Positions 36,080 through 43,830 of a stretch of 64,000 nucleotides of DNA are shown here, piece after piece. A program made the position numbers and the translations under genes. The notes under the pieces are model-generated. The model was given only the letters and a program-made list of their open reading frames with translations, made no database searches and was not told the origin of the DNA. This stretch comes from Cytophaga hutchinsonii ATCC 33406 (GTDB lineage Bacteria > Bacteroidota > Bacteroidia > Cytophagales > Cytophagaceae), in NCBI RefSeq assembly GCF_000014145.1, contig NC_008255.1:2062001-2126000 (forward strand), in the 5' to 3' direction. Within the stretch, counting starts at the first letter, position 1, and each line of letters opens with the position of its first letter.

Positions 36080-36748
36080 TTATACAGGGGTTGATATGTT
36101 TTTTAATTCATCTGAAGGATAAACGGTAATGCCGTTGCCAGCTATGCTGGTTGCAATACGGTACATTGCTTTTGCAACATCTGTTGCCTGTATACCCTGA
36201 TATTTTTTGAGGCTCCCTTTCATAAGCGGATTCAATACTGTTGCCAAAAACGATCCGATGCCTTCTCCCAGGCATTTTTCTTTTCTCTGGCCCAGTAATA
36301 ATGACGGCCGGATAATAGACAAACGCGGCAGGGTAGTTAATGCTGATAAGCGGTTTTCAATTTCTCCTTTCACCTGATTATAAAAGAAGAATGATTTTTC
36401 ATCCGCTCCCATGGCTGTAATGATCAGGAAGTGTGAAGCTCCGGATTTGATTGCCAGATGAGCAAGATCTAATGGATATTGAAAATCGACACGTTTAAAC
36501 TGTTCTTTGCTGCCGGCCTTTTTAATGGTTGTACCTAAGCAGCAAAACACATCCGTTAACGGAGGAACATCCAGTTGCTGCAGATTATTAAAATCTGTTT
36601 GTATGGTAACGAGCTTTGGATGCTCCAGTAAAGCATGTCCACGCTGAAGCGATATGACTTTTGAATAATGCTCCCCTTCAAGTAAAAGTGAGATTAATGC
36701 ATTTCCTACTAATCCGGAAGCTCCTGCAATCAACGCAATGTTAGACAT
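36080..36748 (-). CDS. NAD(P)H-binding atypical SDR (HTATIP2-like)
   Basis: A 222-residue Rossmann-fold protein. The dinucleotide motif IAGASGLVGNALI is at the N terminus. CCLGTTIKKAGSKEQF and FLIITAMGADEKS, YNQVKGEIE and RPSLLLGQRKE follow the pattern of the HTATIP2/CC3 atypical short-chain dehydrogenases (YxxxK in YNQVK). Start at ATG 36748 gives MSNIALIAGASG and a 5-base gap to the upstream stop; the longer frame would overlap the upstream gene. Substrate unknown. Confidence 0.83.
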   Translation of the reverse strand: MSNIALIAGASGLVGNALISLLLEGEHYSKVISLQRGHALLEHPKLVTIQTDFNNLQQLDVPPLTDVFCCLGTTIKKAGSKEQFKRVDFQYPLDLAHLAIKSGASHFLIITAMGADEKSFFFYNQVKGEIENRLSALTTLPRLSIIRPSLLLGQRKEKCLGEGIGSFLATVLNPLMKGSLKKYQGIQATDVAKAMYRIATSIAGNGITVYPSDELKNISTPV

Positions 36749-36753
36749 ATCTG

Positions 36754-37626
36754 TTAATGACGTATTACTTTTACTACTTCCAGCCGATCTGGATAACACA
36801 CCTTAAAAATATACATTTTTTCTCTAATAATTGCGTTTAATGCGTCATCAAGACTCTGCGTTGAAAAATATAGGTTTCCATCGGCGGTATAAACTACAAT
36901 CTCCTTATAATTACTGTCAGAAAGAATTTTCCTGTGGAAATCAAAAAGTGTTTCAGTTGCTGAATGTTTGAGCGTTAATAGCGAATAATCACAGGTAATG
37001 TCGGGTAGAGAAACGCGGTCTGCATTACTCCTTTCCCACCTTGTCTCATCTGCAGCCTGAGTCAGGAAGAGACTTGGTTCAATGGCTACTCCGGTACAAT
37101 TAAGCCTGCTGTTTACAATTTTTGAAAAGCTGTGTGCCGTGACTCCATCCGTTAAGCCGGGTGGCAGCGCCGTGGTATTGTTATTGACAATGGCCTCTGC
37201 CCAGCTTTCAGTCATTACATGTAACGCATATATGAACGCTGGCGTAACAAATGTTCCCTGAAAAAAGATCAGCTGATCTCCATCAACCGTTAAACCAAAA
37301 AAACCGCTGATTCCCTGACTTACAAAACCGGCATCATCCGGATAAGTCACTACCGAACCGGCTTTTAATCCACCGGCAGGAACAGTATACGTAAGCAAAC
37401 CTTCGCCAACACGGAATGCGGAAAGTGTTGCATCATATCCACAGTCTGTGATGCGCAAAATTGTACCCGCTTCCACTTCACGCAAAAAGATAAACGAAAA
37501 CTGATCCGGATCTTTGAAATTATACCCGATAACAGCCACATCTCCGGGTTGTAAAACTGTTTGTGCGGTAACAGTAAAACTCAATACCTGTACCAGTATG
37601 GCACAGGCGCAACATATGTTTCTCAT
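36754..37626 (-). CDS. Secreted protein, possible T9SS cargo
   Basis: A 290-residue exported protein with signal peptide (MRNICCACAILVQVLSF, cleavage near TAQ). The mature start GDVAVIGYNFKDPDQFSFIFL resembles a domain common at the N terminus of Bacteroidota secreted proteins. The last ~70 residues (FHRKILSDSNYKEIVVYTADG through VVKVIRH) look like a degenerate T9SS type A sorting domain. Function unknown. It precedes the SDR gene by 5 bases and may be cotranscribed, although the products seem unrelated. Confidence 0.7.
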   Translation of the reverse strand: MRNICCACAILVQVLSFTVTAQTVLQPGDVAVIGYNFKDPDQFSFIFLREVEAGTILRITDCGYDATLSAFRVGEGLLTYTVPAGGLKAGSVVTYPDDAGFVSQGISGFFGLTVDGDQLIFFQGTFVTPAFIYALHVMTESWAEAIVNNNTTALPPGLTDGVTAHSFSKIVNSRLNCTGVAIEPSLFLTQAADETRWERSNADRVSLPDITCDYSLLTLKHSATETLFDFHRKILSDSNYKEIVVYTADGNLYFSTQSLDDALNAIIREKMYIFKVCYPDRLEVVKVIRH

Positions 37627-37851
37627 AATAAAAGTTCAGGCCGGGCGCCTAGTTAGGTTGAATAAAAAACTAAACACATTGTAAAAATACAGGCACAAAA
37701 ATACAGATGTTCGCCTTGTTACAGGTTAACATCTGTTATCAAATTTATCAGATAGAATTATTTTAACGATAAAAGCATTAACATCAATCGATGTGGCTTA
37801 TTTTATTGTGCAGTAAGCTTATCGGATGTTTTTTACGGAAGAATGAGTAAT

Positions 37852-38886
37852 TCAATGCATCGCGTTGTGCGCAGCAGCATCTTCTTTTTTCCGGATCAGC
37901 AGTTCTTTGAGCTTTTTGCGGGTTGGAGAAAAAAGTTCTGTGATCCCCTCTTTCATAAAACCAATGCCATACCCCCATAACTGTGTATATGCCGCAGCTA
38001 CGCTTAACAGCCCGATTTTAATACTGCTGTTTTTTAAGGAAGCATCAATAAAGATTGCGCCGGTATAGCAATACAACAAGAAGCACAACAGCGCTCCGAT
38101 AGGTACATTCAGAATTCCCAGCAATACAGATATGGAAGAGAACAACACAAAACACATGGGAAAGAAATGTGTCAGTTTTAATTCCGAAGGAACAAAGCGG
38201 AATATATTGATACGGGCTCTGCCAAAAAAATGAACCTGTTTAAAGAATTGCTTGAAATTTGTGCGGCGTTTATGGAATACATATGCTTCTTCGATCAAGC
38301 CGACGGTGAAGCCATAACTCATGATGCGGATACTGAATTCTATATCTTCGCCCATGCGGGTAATGATATAACCTTGCGTACGCTCCCAGACTTCTCTGGA
38401 AATGCCCATGTTAAAGCTGCGCGGGTGAAACACCCCAACGCCTTTTTTATTCCCACGAATACCGCCTGTTGTGAACAGCGAAGTCATGGAATAACTAATG
38501 GCTTTTTGAACCGGAGTAAAAGAAACGTCGGCACGATCCGGACCGCCAAACGCATCCAGGTAATTTGTATTCAAACGATTTTCAACCGCCTGAAGATATT
38601 GCGGCGGAATTAAACAATCACTATCAAAAACAATAAAGTAATCGCCTTTCGCGCGTGCATACGCGTAATTGCGGGATAAACCCTGCCCGGTATTTTCTTT
38701 ATAAAAATATTGAATGGTAAGCCTGTCCTGAAAAGATTTCACAATGAGTTCAGCAGACTGTGCTGAACCATCTTCAACAATAACTACTTCAAAATTCCTG
38801 TAGGTCTGAAGAGTCAGGCTCTCCAGTAATTCCTTTATTTCTTCCGGTCTGTTGTAAACCGGTATTATGATGGAATAAAATCTCAT
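37852..38886 (-). CDS. Glycosyltransferase family 2, membrane-associated
   Basis: A 344-residue GT-A transferase. N-terminal SIIIPVYNRPEEIKELLESL and VIVEDGS bind the nucleotide; FIVFDSDCLIPP carries the DxD motif. C-terminal hydrophobic segments (about 245-300) tie it to the inner membrane. The start codon lies inside the end of the preceding glycosyltransferase gene (4-base overlap), so the two are coupled. Probably acts in glycolipid or surface polysaccharide synthesis; acceptor unknown. Confidence 0.9.
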   Translation of the reverse strand: MRFYSIIIPVYNRPEEIKELLESLTLQTYRNFEVVIVEDGSAQSAELIVKSFQDRLTIQYFYKENTGQGLSRNYAYARAKGDYFIVFDSDCLIPPQYLQAVENRLNTNYLDAFGGPDRADVSFTPVQKAISYSMTSLFTTGGIRGNKKGVGVFHPRSFNMGISREVWERTQGYIITRMGEDIEFSIRIMSYGFTVGLIEEAYVFHKRRTNFKQFFKQVHFFGRARINIFRFVPSELKLTHFFPMCFVLFSSISVLLGILNVPIGALLCFLLYCYTGAIFIDASLKNSSIKIGLLSVAAAYTQLWGYGIGFMKEGITELFSPTRKKLKELLIRKKEDAAAHNAMH

Positions 38887-39857
38887 GCACCAATTTCTTC
38901 GGATACCAGATAATCATTCTTTTTATCGGATTGCTGAATCATCATTTCCCCGATAAAACCGGATAAAAATAATTGTACCCCGATAATGATTGCAACTAAT
39001 GCCAGATAGAACCATGTGTTGTTCACAACATCTCTGTGTATACCGCTTTTTGATATGTAAATATGATACAGTTTATCTGAAATCAAATAGATGGTACTAC
39101 CTAAGCCTACAAGGAATGATAAAATACCCATGCTGCCAAAGAAATGCATCGGTCTTTTTTTGTATTTACTTACAAAAGAAATGGACAACAGATCAAGGGG
39201 ACCATAAATGAAACGCTCCAAACCAAACTTAGTAACACCGTATTTACGTGCTCTGTGTTCTACAACTTTTTCACCAATTTTATTATAACCGTTCCATTTA
39301 GCAATTACAGGTATATAGCGATGCATCTCACCATATACATCAATCGATTTAATGACACGGTTATGGTATGCTTTCAGTCCGCAGTTAAAATCATTTAGCT
39401 TAATACCAGACATGGCACGTGCTGCAGCATTGTATAATTTTGTAGGAATTGTCTTTGAAATCGGGTCGAACCGTTTCTTTTTCCAGCCGGATACCAAATG
39501 ATATTTCTCTTCAATAATCATTTTATATAGAGCAGGAATCTCATCCGGACTGTCCTGTAAATCTGCATCCATGGTAATAACCACTTCGCCTTTAGCTGCT
39601 TTAAAGCCAACATTCAACCCGGCAGATTTACCATAGTTTCGGTTAAAACGGATCGCATGAATGTTTGAATTCTGTGCGGCCAGGTTCATCAATACATCCC
39701 AGGAATTATCTGTGCTGCCATCATCTACAAAAATCAGTTCGTATCTGAAATTATTTTTCAGCATAACTTCTCTCAGCCATAATTCCAGTTCAGGCAACGA
39801 CTCTTCTTCGTTAAACAACGGGATAACAACAGATATATCTTTGGGGAAATTACTCAT
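38883..39857 (-). CDS. Glycosyltransferase family 2, undecaprenyl-phosphate sugar type
   Basis: A 324-residue GT2 of the DPM1/GtrB/ArnC group. Motifs: SVVIPLFNEEESLPEL, IFVDDGSTDNSWDVL and TMDADLQDSPDE (DxD). Two C-terminal membrane segments lie at about 233-255 and 282-304. Such enzymes transfer a sugar from a nucleotide donor to a polyprenyl phosphate. It overlaps the following transferase by 4 bases and shares one base with the upstream dihydroorotase-like gene, so all are in one operon. Confidence 0.9.
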   Translation of the reverse strand: MSNFPKDISVVIPLFNEEESLPELELWLREVMLKNNFRYELIFVDDGSTDNSWDVLMNLAAQNSNIHAIRFNRNYGKSAGLNVGFKAAKGEVVITMDADLQDSPDEIPALYKMIIEEKYHLVSGWKKKRFDPISKTIPTKLYNAAARAMSGIKLNDFNCGLKAYHNRVIKSIDVYGEMHRYIPVIAKWNGYNKIGEKVVEHRARKYGVTKFGLERFIYGPLDLLSISFVSKYKKRPMHFFGSMGILSFLVGLGSTIYLISDKLYHIYISKSGIHRDVVNNTWFYLALVAIIIGVQLFLSGFIGEMMIQQSDKKNDYLVSEEIGA

Positions 39858-41122
39858 TACCTTACGTAGGTCAATTGATTGTTATTAATAACAGCCACAG
39901 CTCTGCCCTTCATTTTCTTACCAATAAAAGGCGTGTTTACCGACTTAGAACGTAAATCAGCTGCACTTAGTATCCATTCCTTTTCCGTATCAAAAACAGT
40001 AAGGTTTGCTTTAGCACCTTCCTTAAGCTGAGGCACGTTAATATTTAAAACTGCACGTGGTGCAACAGTGATTTTTTCAATTATCTTTGCCAGTTCAATC
40101 TTTGTGTTGTACGTATTCACTACGCTGAACATGGTTTCCAGACCAATCATACCAAAGTCTGCCTGGTCAAATTCCAGTTGCTTGCATTCTGTATCCTGCG
40201 GAATATGATCTGAAACAATTACGTCAACGGTTCCGTCATTAATGTATTTCCAGAACACATCAATATCACGCTTGGAACGCAGCGGAGGATTTACTTTTAA
40301 ATTTGAATCAAAAGAAGAAAGCATCGTATCATCCAGCGCCAGCTGATAAGAAGCGATATCACACGTAACATTCAATCCTTTTTTCTTAGCTTCTTTTATC
40401 AGCTCCAACGATTTGGGGCTTGAAATATGTGCAAAATGAATTTTACCTCCCGTGTATTCAAGAATAGACAGGTCACGATCTACCATAATCTGTTCAGACA
40501 GTTTGGGAATTCCTTTCAAGCCCAGCATTGTACTTGTTTTCCCTTCATTCATTTGTCCGCCGTGGCTCAGGTATTTGTCTTCTGCATGTACAATCAGTTG
40601 TGCATTGATCGGCTGCATGTAGAGTAACGCACGTAACAATAAATCTGAATGCCAGATCGGTTTTACACCATCTGAAAAGGCAATAGCACCAGAGGCATTC
40701 ATATCTAATATCTCCGTCAGCTCTTCGCCTTTATTATTCAGGGTTAAAGCCGCAATCGGATAAACATCCACCAGTTTTTCGCGGGTCTTCCCTTTTACAT
40801 ATTCTACAGATTCTTTTGATTGCATGGGCGGAGTTGTATTCGGCAACACTGCAATGGCCGTAAAACCGCCCTGCATAGCCGCATTGCAAGCAGAGTTCAG
40901 ATCTTCTTTGTATTCATGGCCGGGATCGCCTGTCGTTACCCGCATATCCATCCACCCCAGGGAAACTTTCATTCCTTTAGCTTCAATAACTGTATCGGCA
41001 GACAATTCCTTGTCACTTATTTTTTTTATGATTCCATTTTCAATCAATATGGAACGGATTTTCCCATTCAACTCGGAGGTCGAATCAACTATTTCAGCAG
41101 AACGTATAACAATAGTCCCCAT
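39857..41122 (-). CDS. Dihydroorotase homologue lacking the HxH metal motif
   Basis: A 421-residue protein of the class I (PyrC multifunctional-complex) dihydroorotase family. Family blocks are clear: DPGHEYKEDL, GGFTAIAVLPNTTPP, NNKGEEL, VHAED (H179), AHISS (H232) and SDHIPQ (D305). The DxHxH motif that binds the metals in active enzymes is replaced by D59-M-R61-V-T63, and FSDDG reads FSDGV. It is therefore probably inactive as an enzyme, like the non-catalytic pDHOs that hold aspartate transcarbamoylase in shape. Annotation transfer as an active PyrC would be risky. It is in an operon with a BatA-type protein and two glycosyltransferases. Confidence 0.85.
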   Translation of the reverse strand: MGTIVIRSAEIVDSTSELNGKIRSILIENGIIKKISDKELSADTVIEAKGMKVSLGWMDMRVTTGDPGHEYKEDLNSACNAAMQGGFTAIAVLPNTTPPMQSKESVEYVKGKTREKLVDVYPIAALTLNNKGEELTEILDMNASGAIAFSDGVKPIWHSDLLLRALLYMQPINAQLIVHAEDKYLSHGGQMNEGKTSTMLGLKGIPKLSEQIMVDRDLSILEYTGGKIHFAHISSPKSLELIKEAKKKGLNVTCDIASYQLALDDTMLSSFDSNLKVNPPLRSKRDIDVFWKYINDGTVDVIVSDHIPQDTECKQLEFDQADFGMIGLETMFSVVNTYNTKIELAKIIEKITVAPRAVLNINVPQLKEGAKANLTVFDTEKEWILSAADLRSKSVNTPFIGKKMKGRAVAVINNNQLTYVR

Positions 41123-41126
41123 ATAT

Positions 41127-43169
41127 TTATTTCAGAAATCTCAATAATAAAACCTCAACCAGTAAGAAAAGCAATGCTAAAATAACGCAATATTTCCATA
41201 GTGGCTTGCCATCGCGCAAGCTTTTTAGTGCATCAGAAAAATCTTTCTGATTTACAGCATCTAAGATATGAATGTATTGCTTGCCTGCAGCAAATTCCTG
41301 CAAGGCCTCCGTAGTAAGCGCATTGCAATCAGACTCTCCCCGGCCATAATTGATAGCCAGCACGGCCAACGTACTATCGGTATTTTTAATATCATAAAAC
41401 CCTGAGGTTTTAATTTCATCCGGCAAGTCCAGTACAATCTCTCCATCCCGTATATTCTGGATCGGCAGCCAGTTGATGGAATCTTTCACAACATGAACCT
41501 GATTCAGGCCGGAAACATTAGACTTCACCGTTATCTGCTGGTCTGTTGTACGGTAATACAATTGATTTGAGCTGGGTAAGGCATCAAATGCAATGGTATA
41601 CATGATGGGAACAAAAATAGAATGGCGCTGAAAAGACGACATTTTATCAGTTAAACAACCGCTGAATACAAATACATTTCCTTTACCCGCCTGAATCTGT
41701 GTTAAAAAAGGAGTCCCCTGCTGATAACGTAACAATACGGTTCCAGGCGAAACCGTTTCAAACAGCGGAACACTGAATGGCATTTCAACCAGATGTTTGC
41801 GTTTATCCGTAAATACATCTTTGAAGAATGGCTGGTCTGTATCCGGAAATTTCAGATACCATGCCTGTTTACCAACAGAGTCCTTTAATGCTGTAGGTTT
41901 TACTGAAATAGACAATTCCTTTAGAAAAGCTTCCCATGAAGCTTTGTCTTCATTCAGCGGCGGGAATAACGCAACATTCCCCCCTTTTGCCAGTACCTGT
42001 TTCAGATTTTGAACAATAGCTTTATTTGAACTGGAGTACTCTTCCAGAACAACCAGATCGGATTGATTTAATTTTGAATAATCAATGGTAGAATACGAAT
42101 ACGACTGCAATTGAAACAGCTGCTCATTGCTGTATAGTTTTGAAAGATATGTGCCGCCTGATTGATGCAGGTTTGTTATATTGATTTCCTGTGCGCTGTT
42201 CAGCGTAAAGTAAAATGCGTTATCAAAGCTGATAGGCGAATCATCAAAACGGATTACGCCTTTGTAGCTGGAATTTTTATCGAGTGTAAAATCAAAAGAC
42301 GTATTTAATTCCTGACCACCTGTTATTTCAATGCCCGTGGTGCTGATCTGAATATCGTTAATAAATAACTTGCATACGGTTTCACGTTTGCCTTTGCCGT
42401 ATGCTTTAATGCGCATGTGTAATTTGTTGGGTTTTCCAGCCTGAATAAAAGGTGTTTCCAGCCAGATAGAATCGATGGCAATATTTAGTACTTCTGCACT
42501 TTGAATGGGCACCAGATGCCACTGAATGGTTGAATCCAATGAAGCGGGAAGCATAGAATTCCAATAGCTTTTTTGAAAATCTGAAAACACAAAGACATCC
42601 TGTGCGTGTGCATTATTTTTTGAATTGGAGGAAAGGATGCGGCGTGCAACGTCAGCAAATGTTCTGGATTGTCCGTTATAATCCAGCTCCGTCAGTTTAT
42701 CAAAATAACTGTCGCGGGTATTGTATTGCCAGTCATTTCCAGAGAATTCATTGGTAAATAACCGGTATGTGGTGGATGCGCTGTATGAATTCGGAACCTG
42801 TTGTGCCAATCCGGAAACATGCGCCAGCAAAGACTGCTGTTCCAGTTCATTCTGCATGCTGTAAGAATTATCTACATACACCTGTACATTTGATCCCTGA
42901 TTTCCTTTTGAACTTGATGTTGCATTGATTATGGGCTGCGCAAAAGCCAACACCAAAAATGAAATAAATAAGATACGTGAAAGTAAAATGAGCCAGTGTT
43001 TAAGTCTGCGGGCAGATGATTGCTGCTGGATGATTTCCCGCAAAAAGGCAACATTGGTAAAAATCATCTTTTTAGGTCTCTGCAAATCAAATAAGTGCAA
43101 AGCGATGGGGATTGCAATAGCTAGCAGGCCAAATAAAAAGAAAGGATTCAGAAAGGTCATAACAGACAA
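41127..43169 (-). CDS. BatA-domain membrane protein (aerotolerance type) with VWA-like region
   Basis: A 680-residue membrane protein. The N terminus FLNPFFLFGLLAIAIPIALHLF is the BatA domain with one membrane segment, LQRPKKMIFTNVAFL follows, and a second segment lies at about 57-80. A VWA-like part begins with VYVDNSYSMQNE; the MIDAS pattern DxSxS is only partly kept. A long periplasmic region and a C-terminal membrane segment (YCVILALLFLLVEVLLL) complete it. Such proteins are common in Bacteroidota and of unclear role. It starts the operon, 4 bases before the dihydroorotase homologue. Confidence 0.85.
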   Translation of the reverse strand: MSVMTFLNPFFLFGLLAIAIPIALHLFDLQRPKKMIFTNVAFLREIIQQQSSARRLKHWLILLSRILFISFLVLAFAQPIINATSSSKGNQGSNVQVYVDNSYSMQNELEQQSLLAHVSGLAQQVPNSYSASTTYRLFTNEFSGNDWQYNTRDSYFDKLTELDYNGQSRTFADVARRILSSNSKNNAHAQDVFVFSDFQKSYWNSMLPASLDSTIQWHLVPIQSAEVLNIAIDSIWLETPFIQAGKPNKLHMRIKAYGKGKRETVCKLFINDIQISTTGIEITGGQELNTSFDFTLDKNSSYKGVIRFDDSPISFDNAFYFTLNSAQEINITNLHQSGGTYLSKLYSNEQLFQLQSYSYSTIDYSKLNQSDLVVLEEYSSSNKAIVQNLKQVLAKGGNVALFPPLNEDKASWEAFLKELSISVKPTALKDSVGKQAWYLKFPDTDQPFFKDVFTDKRKHLVEMPFSVPLFETVSPGTVLLRYQQGTPFLTQIQAGKGNVFVFSGCLTDKMSSFQRHSIFVPIMYTIAFDALPSSNQLYYRTTDQQITVKSNVSGLNQVHVVKDSINWLPIQNIRDGEIVLDLPDEIKTSGFYDIKNTDSTLAVLAINYGRGESDCNALTTEALQEFAAGKQYIHILDAVNQKDFSDALKSLRDGKPLWKYCVILALLFLLVEVLLLRFLK

Positions 43170-43286
43170 ATCTATAAAAATTATCAGAGTTTGTCTATTT
43201 AAAGAATCAAATACTAAAAATTTTGAATAATTCAGGTTAAATACGTAGTTTCAAGTCTCAATTAAACTTTAAACGTAACGTGTTTT

Positions 43287-43652
43287 ATGAATAAATACAT
43301 GAAGTATTCAATCGTTGCTCTTTCGGCTGCATCCATGTTTATTGGTGTTTCCGCTTTTACTGGAGCTAAGAATGAAGATCAGGCAGACAAAAGTGAATAT
43401 GTTCTTATCGATGTATATGAATTACCTGCATATGAAGATAAAGGTCTCCACATACACTACGGTAATGGCAAAACAGAATTCATTCCGTATGCAAACGATA
43501 TGAAAGATCACCACCTGGATGATAACGGTGATTTATTAGTTAAAACATTAAACAAACTTAGTAGTGAAGGATATGAAGTTATTTCAACTACAGGTGGTTT
43601 AGGTGACAAATCAGGATTTATCACAAAAGTATTTTTGAGATTGAAAAAATAA
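43287..43652 (+). CDS. Small exported protein of unknown function
   Basis: A 121-residue protein with a signal peptide (about 1-26, cleavage near SAFTGA). The mature part has a beta-alpha pattern (EYVLIDVYELPAYEDKG, KTLNKLSSEGYEVISTTGG). I do not recognise the family, though the DLLVKTLNKLSSEGYEVI block resembles small conserved proteins of Bacteroidota. The stop is 5 bases from the start of a 62-base palindrome that ends the transcript. Confidence 0.72.
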   Translation: MNKYMKYSIVALSAASMFIGVSAFTGAKNEDQADKSEYVLIDVYELPAYEDKGLHIHYGNGKTEFIPYANDMKDHHLDDNGDLLVKTLNKLSSEGYEVISTTGGLGDKSGFITKVFLRLKK

Positions 43653-43657
43653 TCTCA

Positions 43658-43719
43658 ACTCTCCAAGACAAAAAAGGGTCAGATTCATATGAATCTGACC
43701 CTTTTTTGTCTTGGAGAGT
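43658..43719. terminator. 62-base perfect palindrome, probable bidirectional terminator
   Basis: Arms of 31 bases (43658-43688 and 43689-43719) match without a mismatch or loop, with A6 and T6 tracts beside a GGGTCAGATTCAT core. It lies between convergent genes and would form a very strong terminator on either strand. It is unusually long for that role and adjoins a second repeat element. Confidence 0.8.
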
Positions 43720-43817
43720 AAGGGCAAATTGCATTCGCCAGATATACAGGACGAATGCGATAGTAATTAAGAGGGTGAATGCAATAGTAATAAGAGGGCG
43801 AATGCGATTCGCCCTTA
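43719..43817. repeat. Small inverted-repeat element with internal tandem repeats (MITE-like)
   Basis: Terminal inverted repeats of 21 bases (43719-43739 and 43797-43817) differ at two positions. Between them the unit GAATGCRATAGTAA(T)TAAGAGGG occurs about two and a half times (near 43752-43800). It is about 99 bases long, has no coding capacity, and begins exactly where the 62-base palindrome ends. The GGGCGAATGCGATTCGCCC form is a known type of interspersed bacterial repeat, but copy number cannot be seen here. Confidence 0.6.
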
Positions 43818-43830
43818 CCATCTACAGCAT

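Noticed and set aside
37627-37851. tRNA or small RNA in the 225-base spacer before the glycosyltransferase gene
   Set aside because: I see no cloverleaf-like stems or T-loop sequence and no terminator next to it.
43719-43817. CRISPR array
   Set aside because: Only about two and a half short repeats occur, with no spacers of regular length and no cas genes. The inverted ends fit a small repeat element better.
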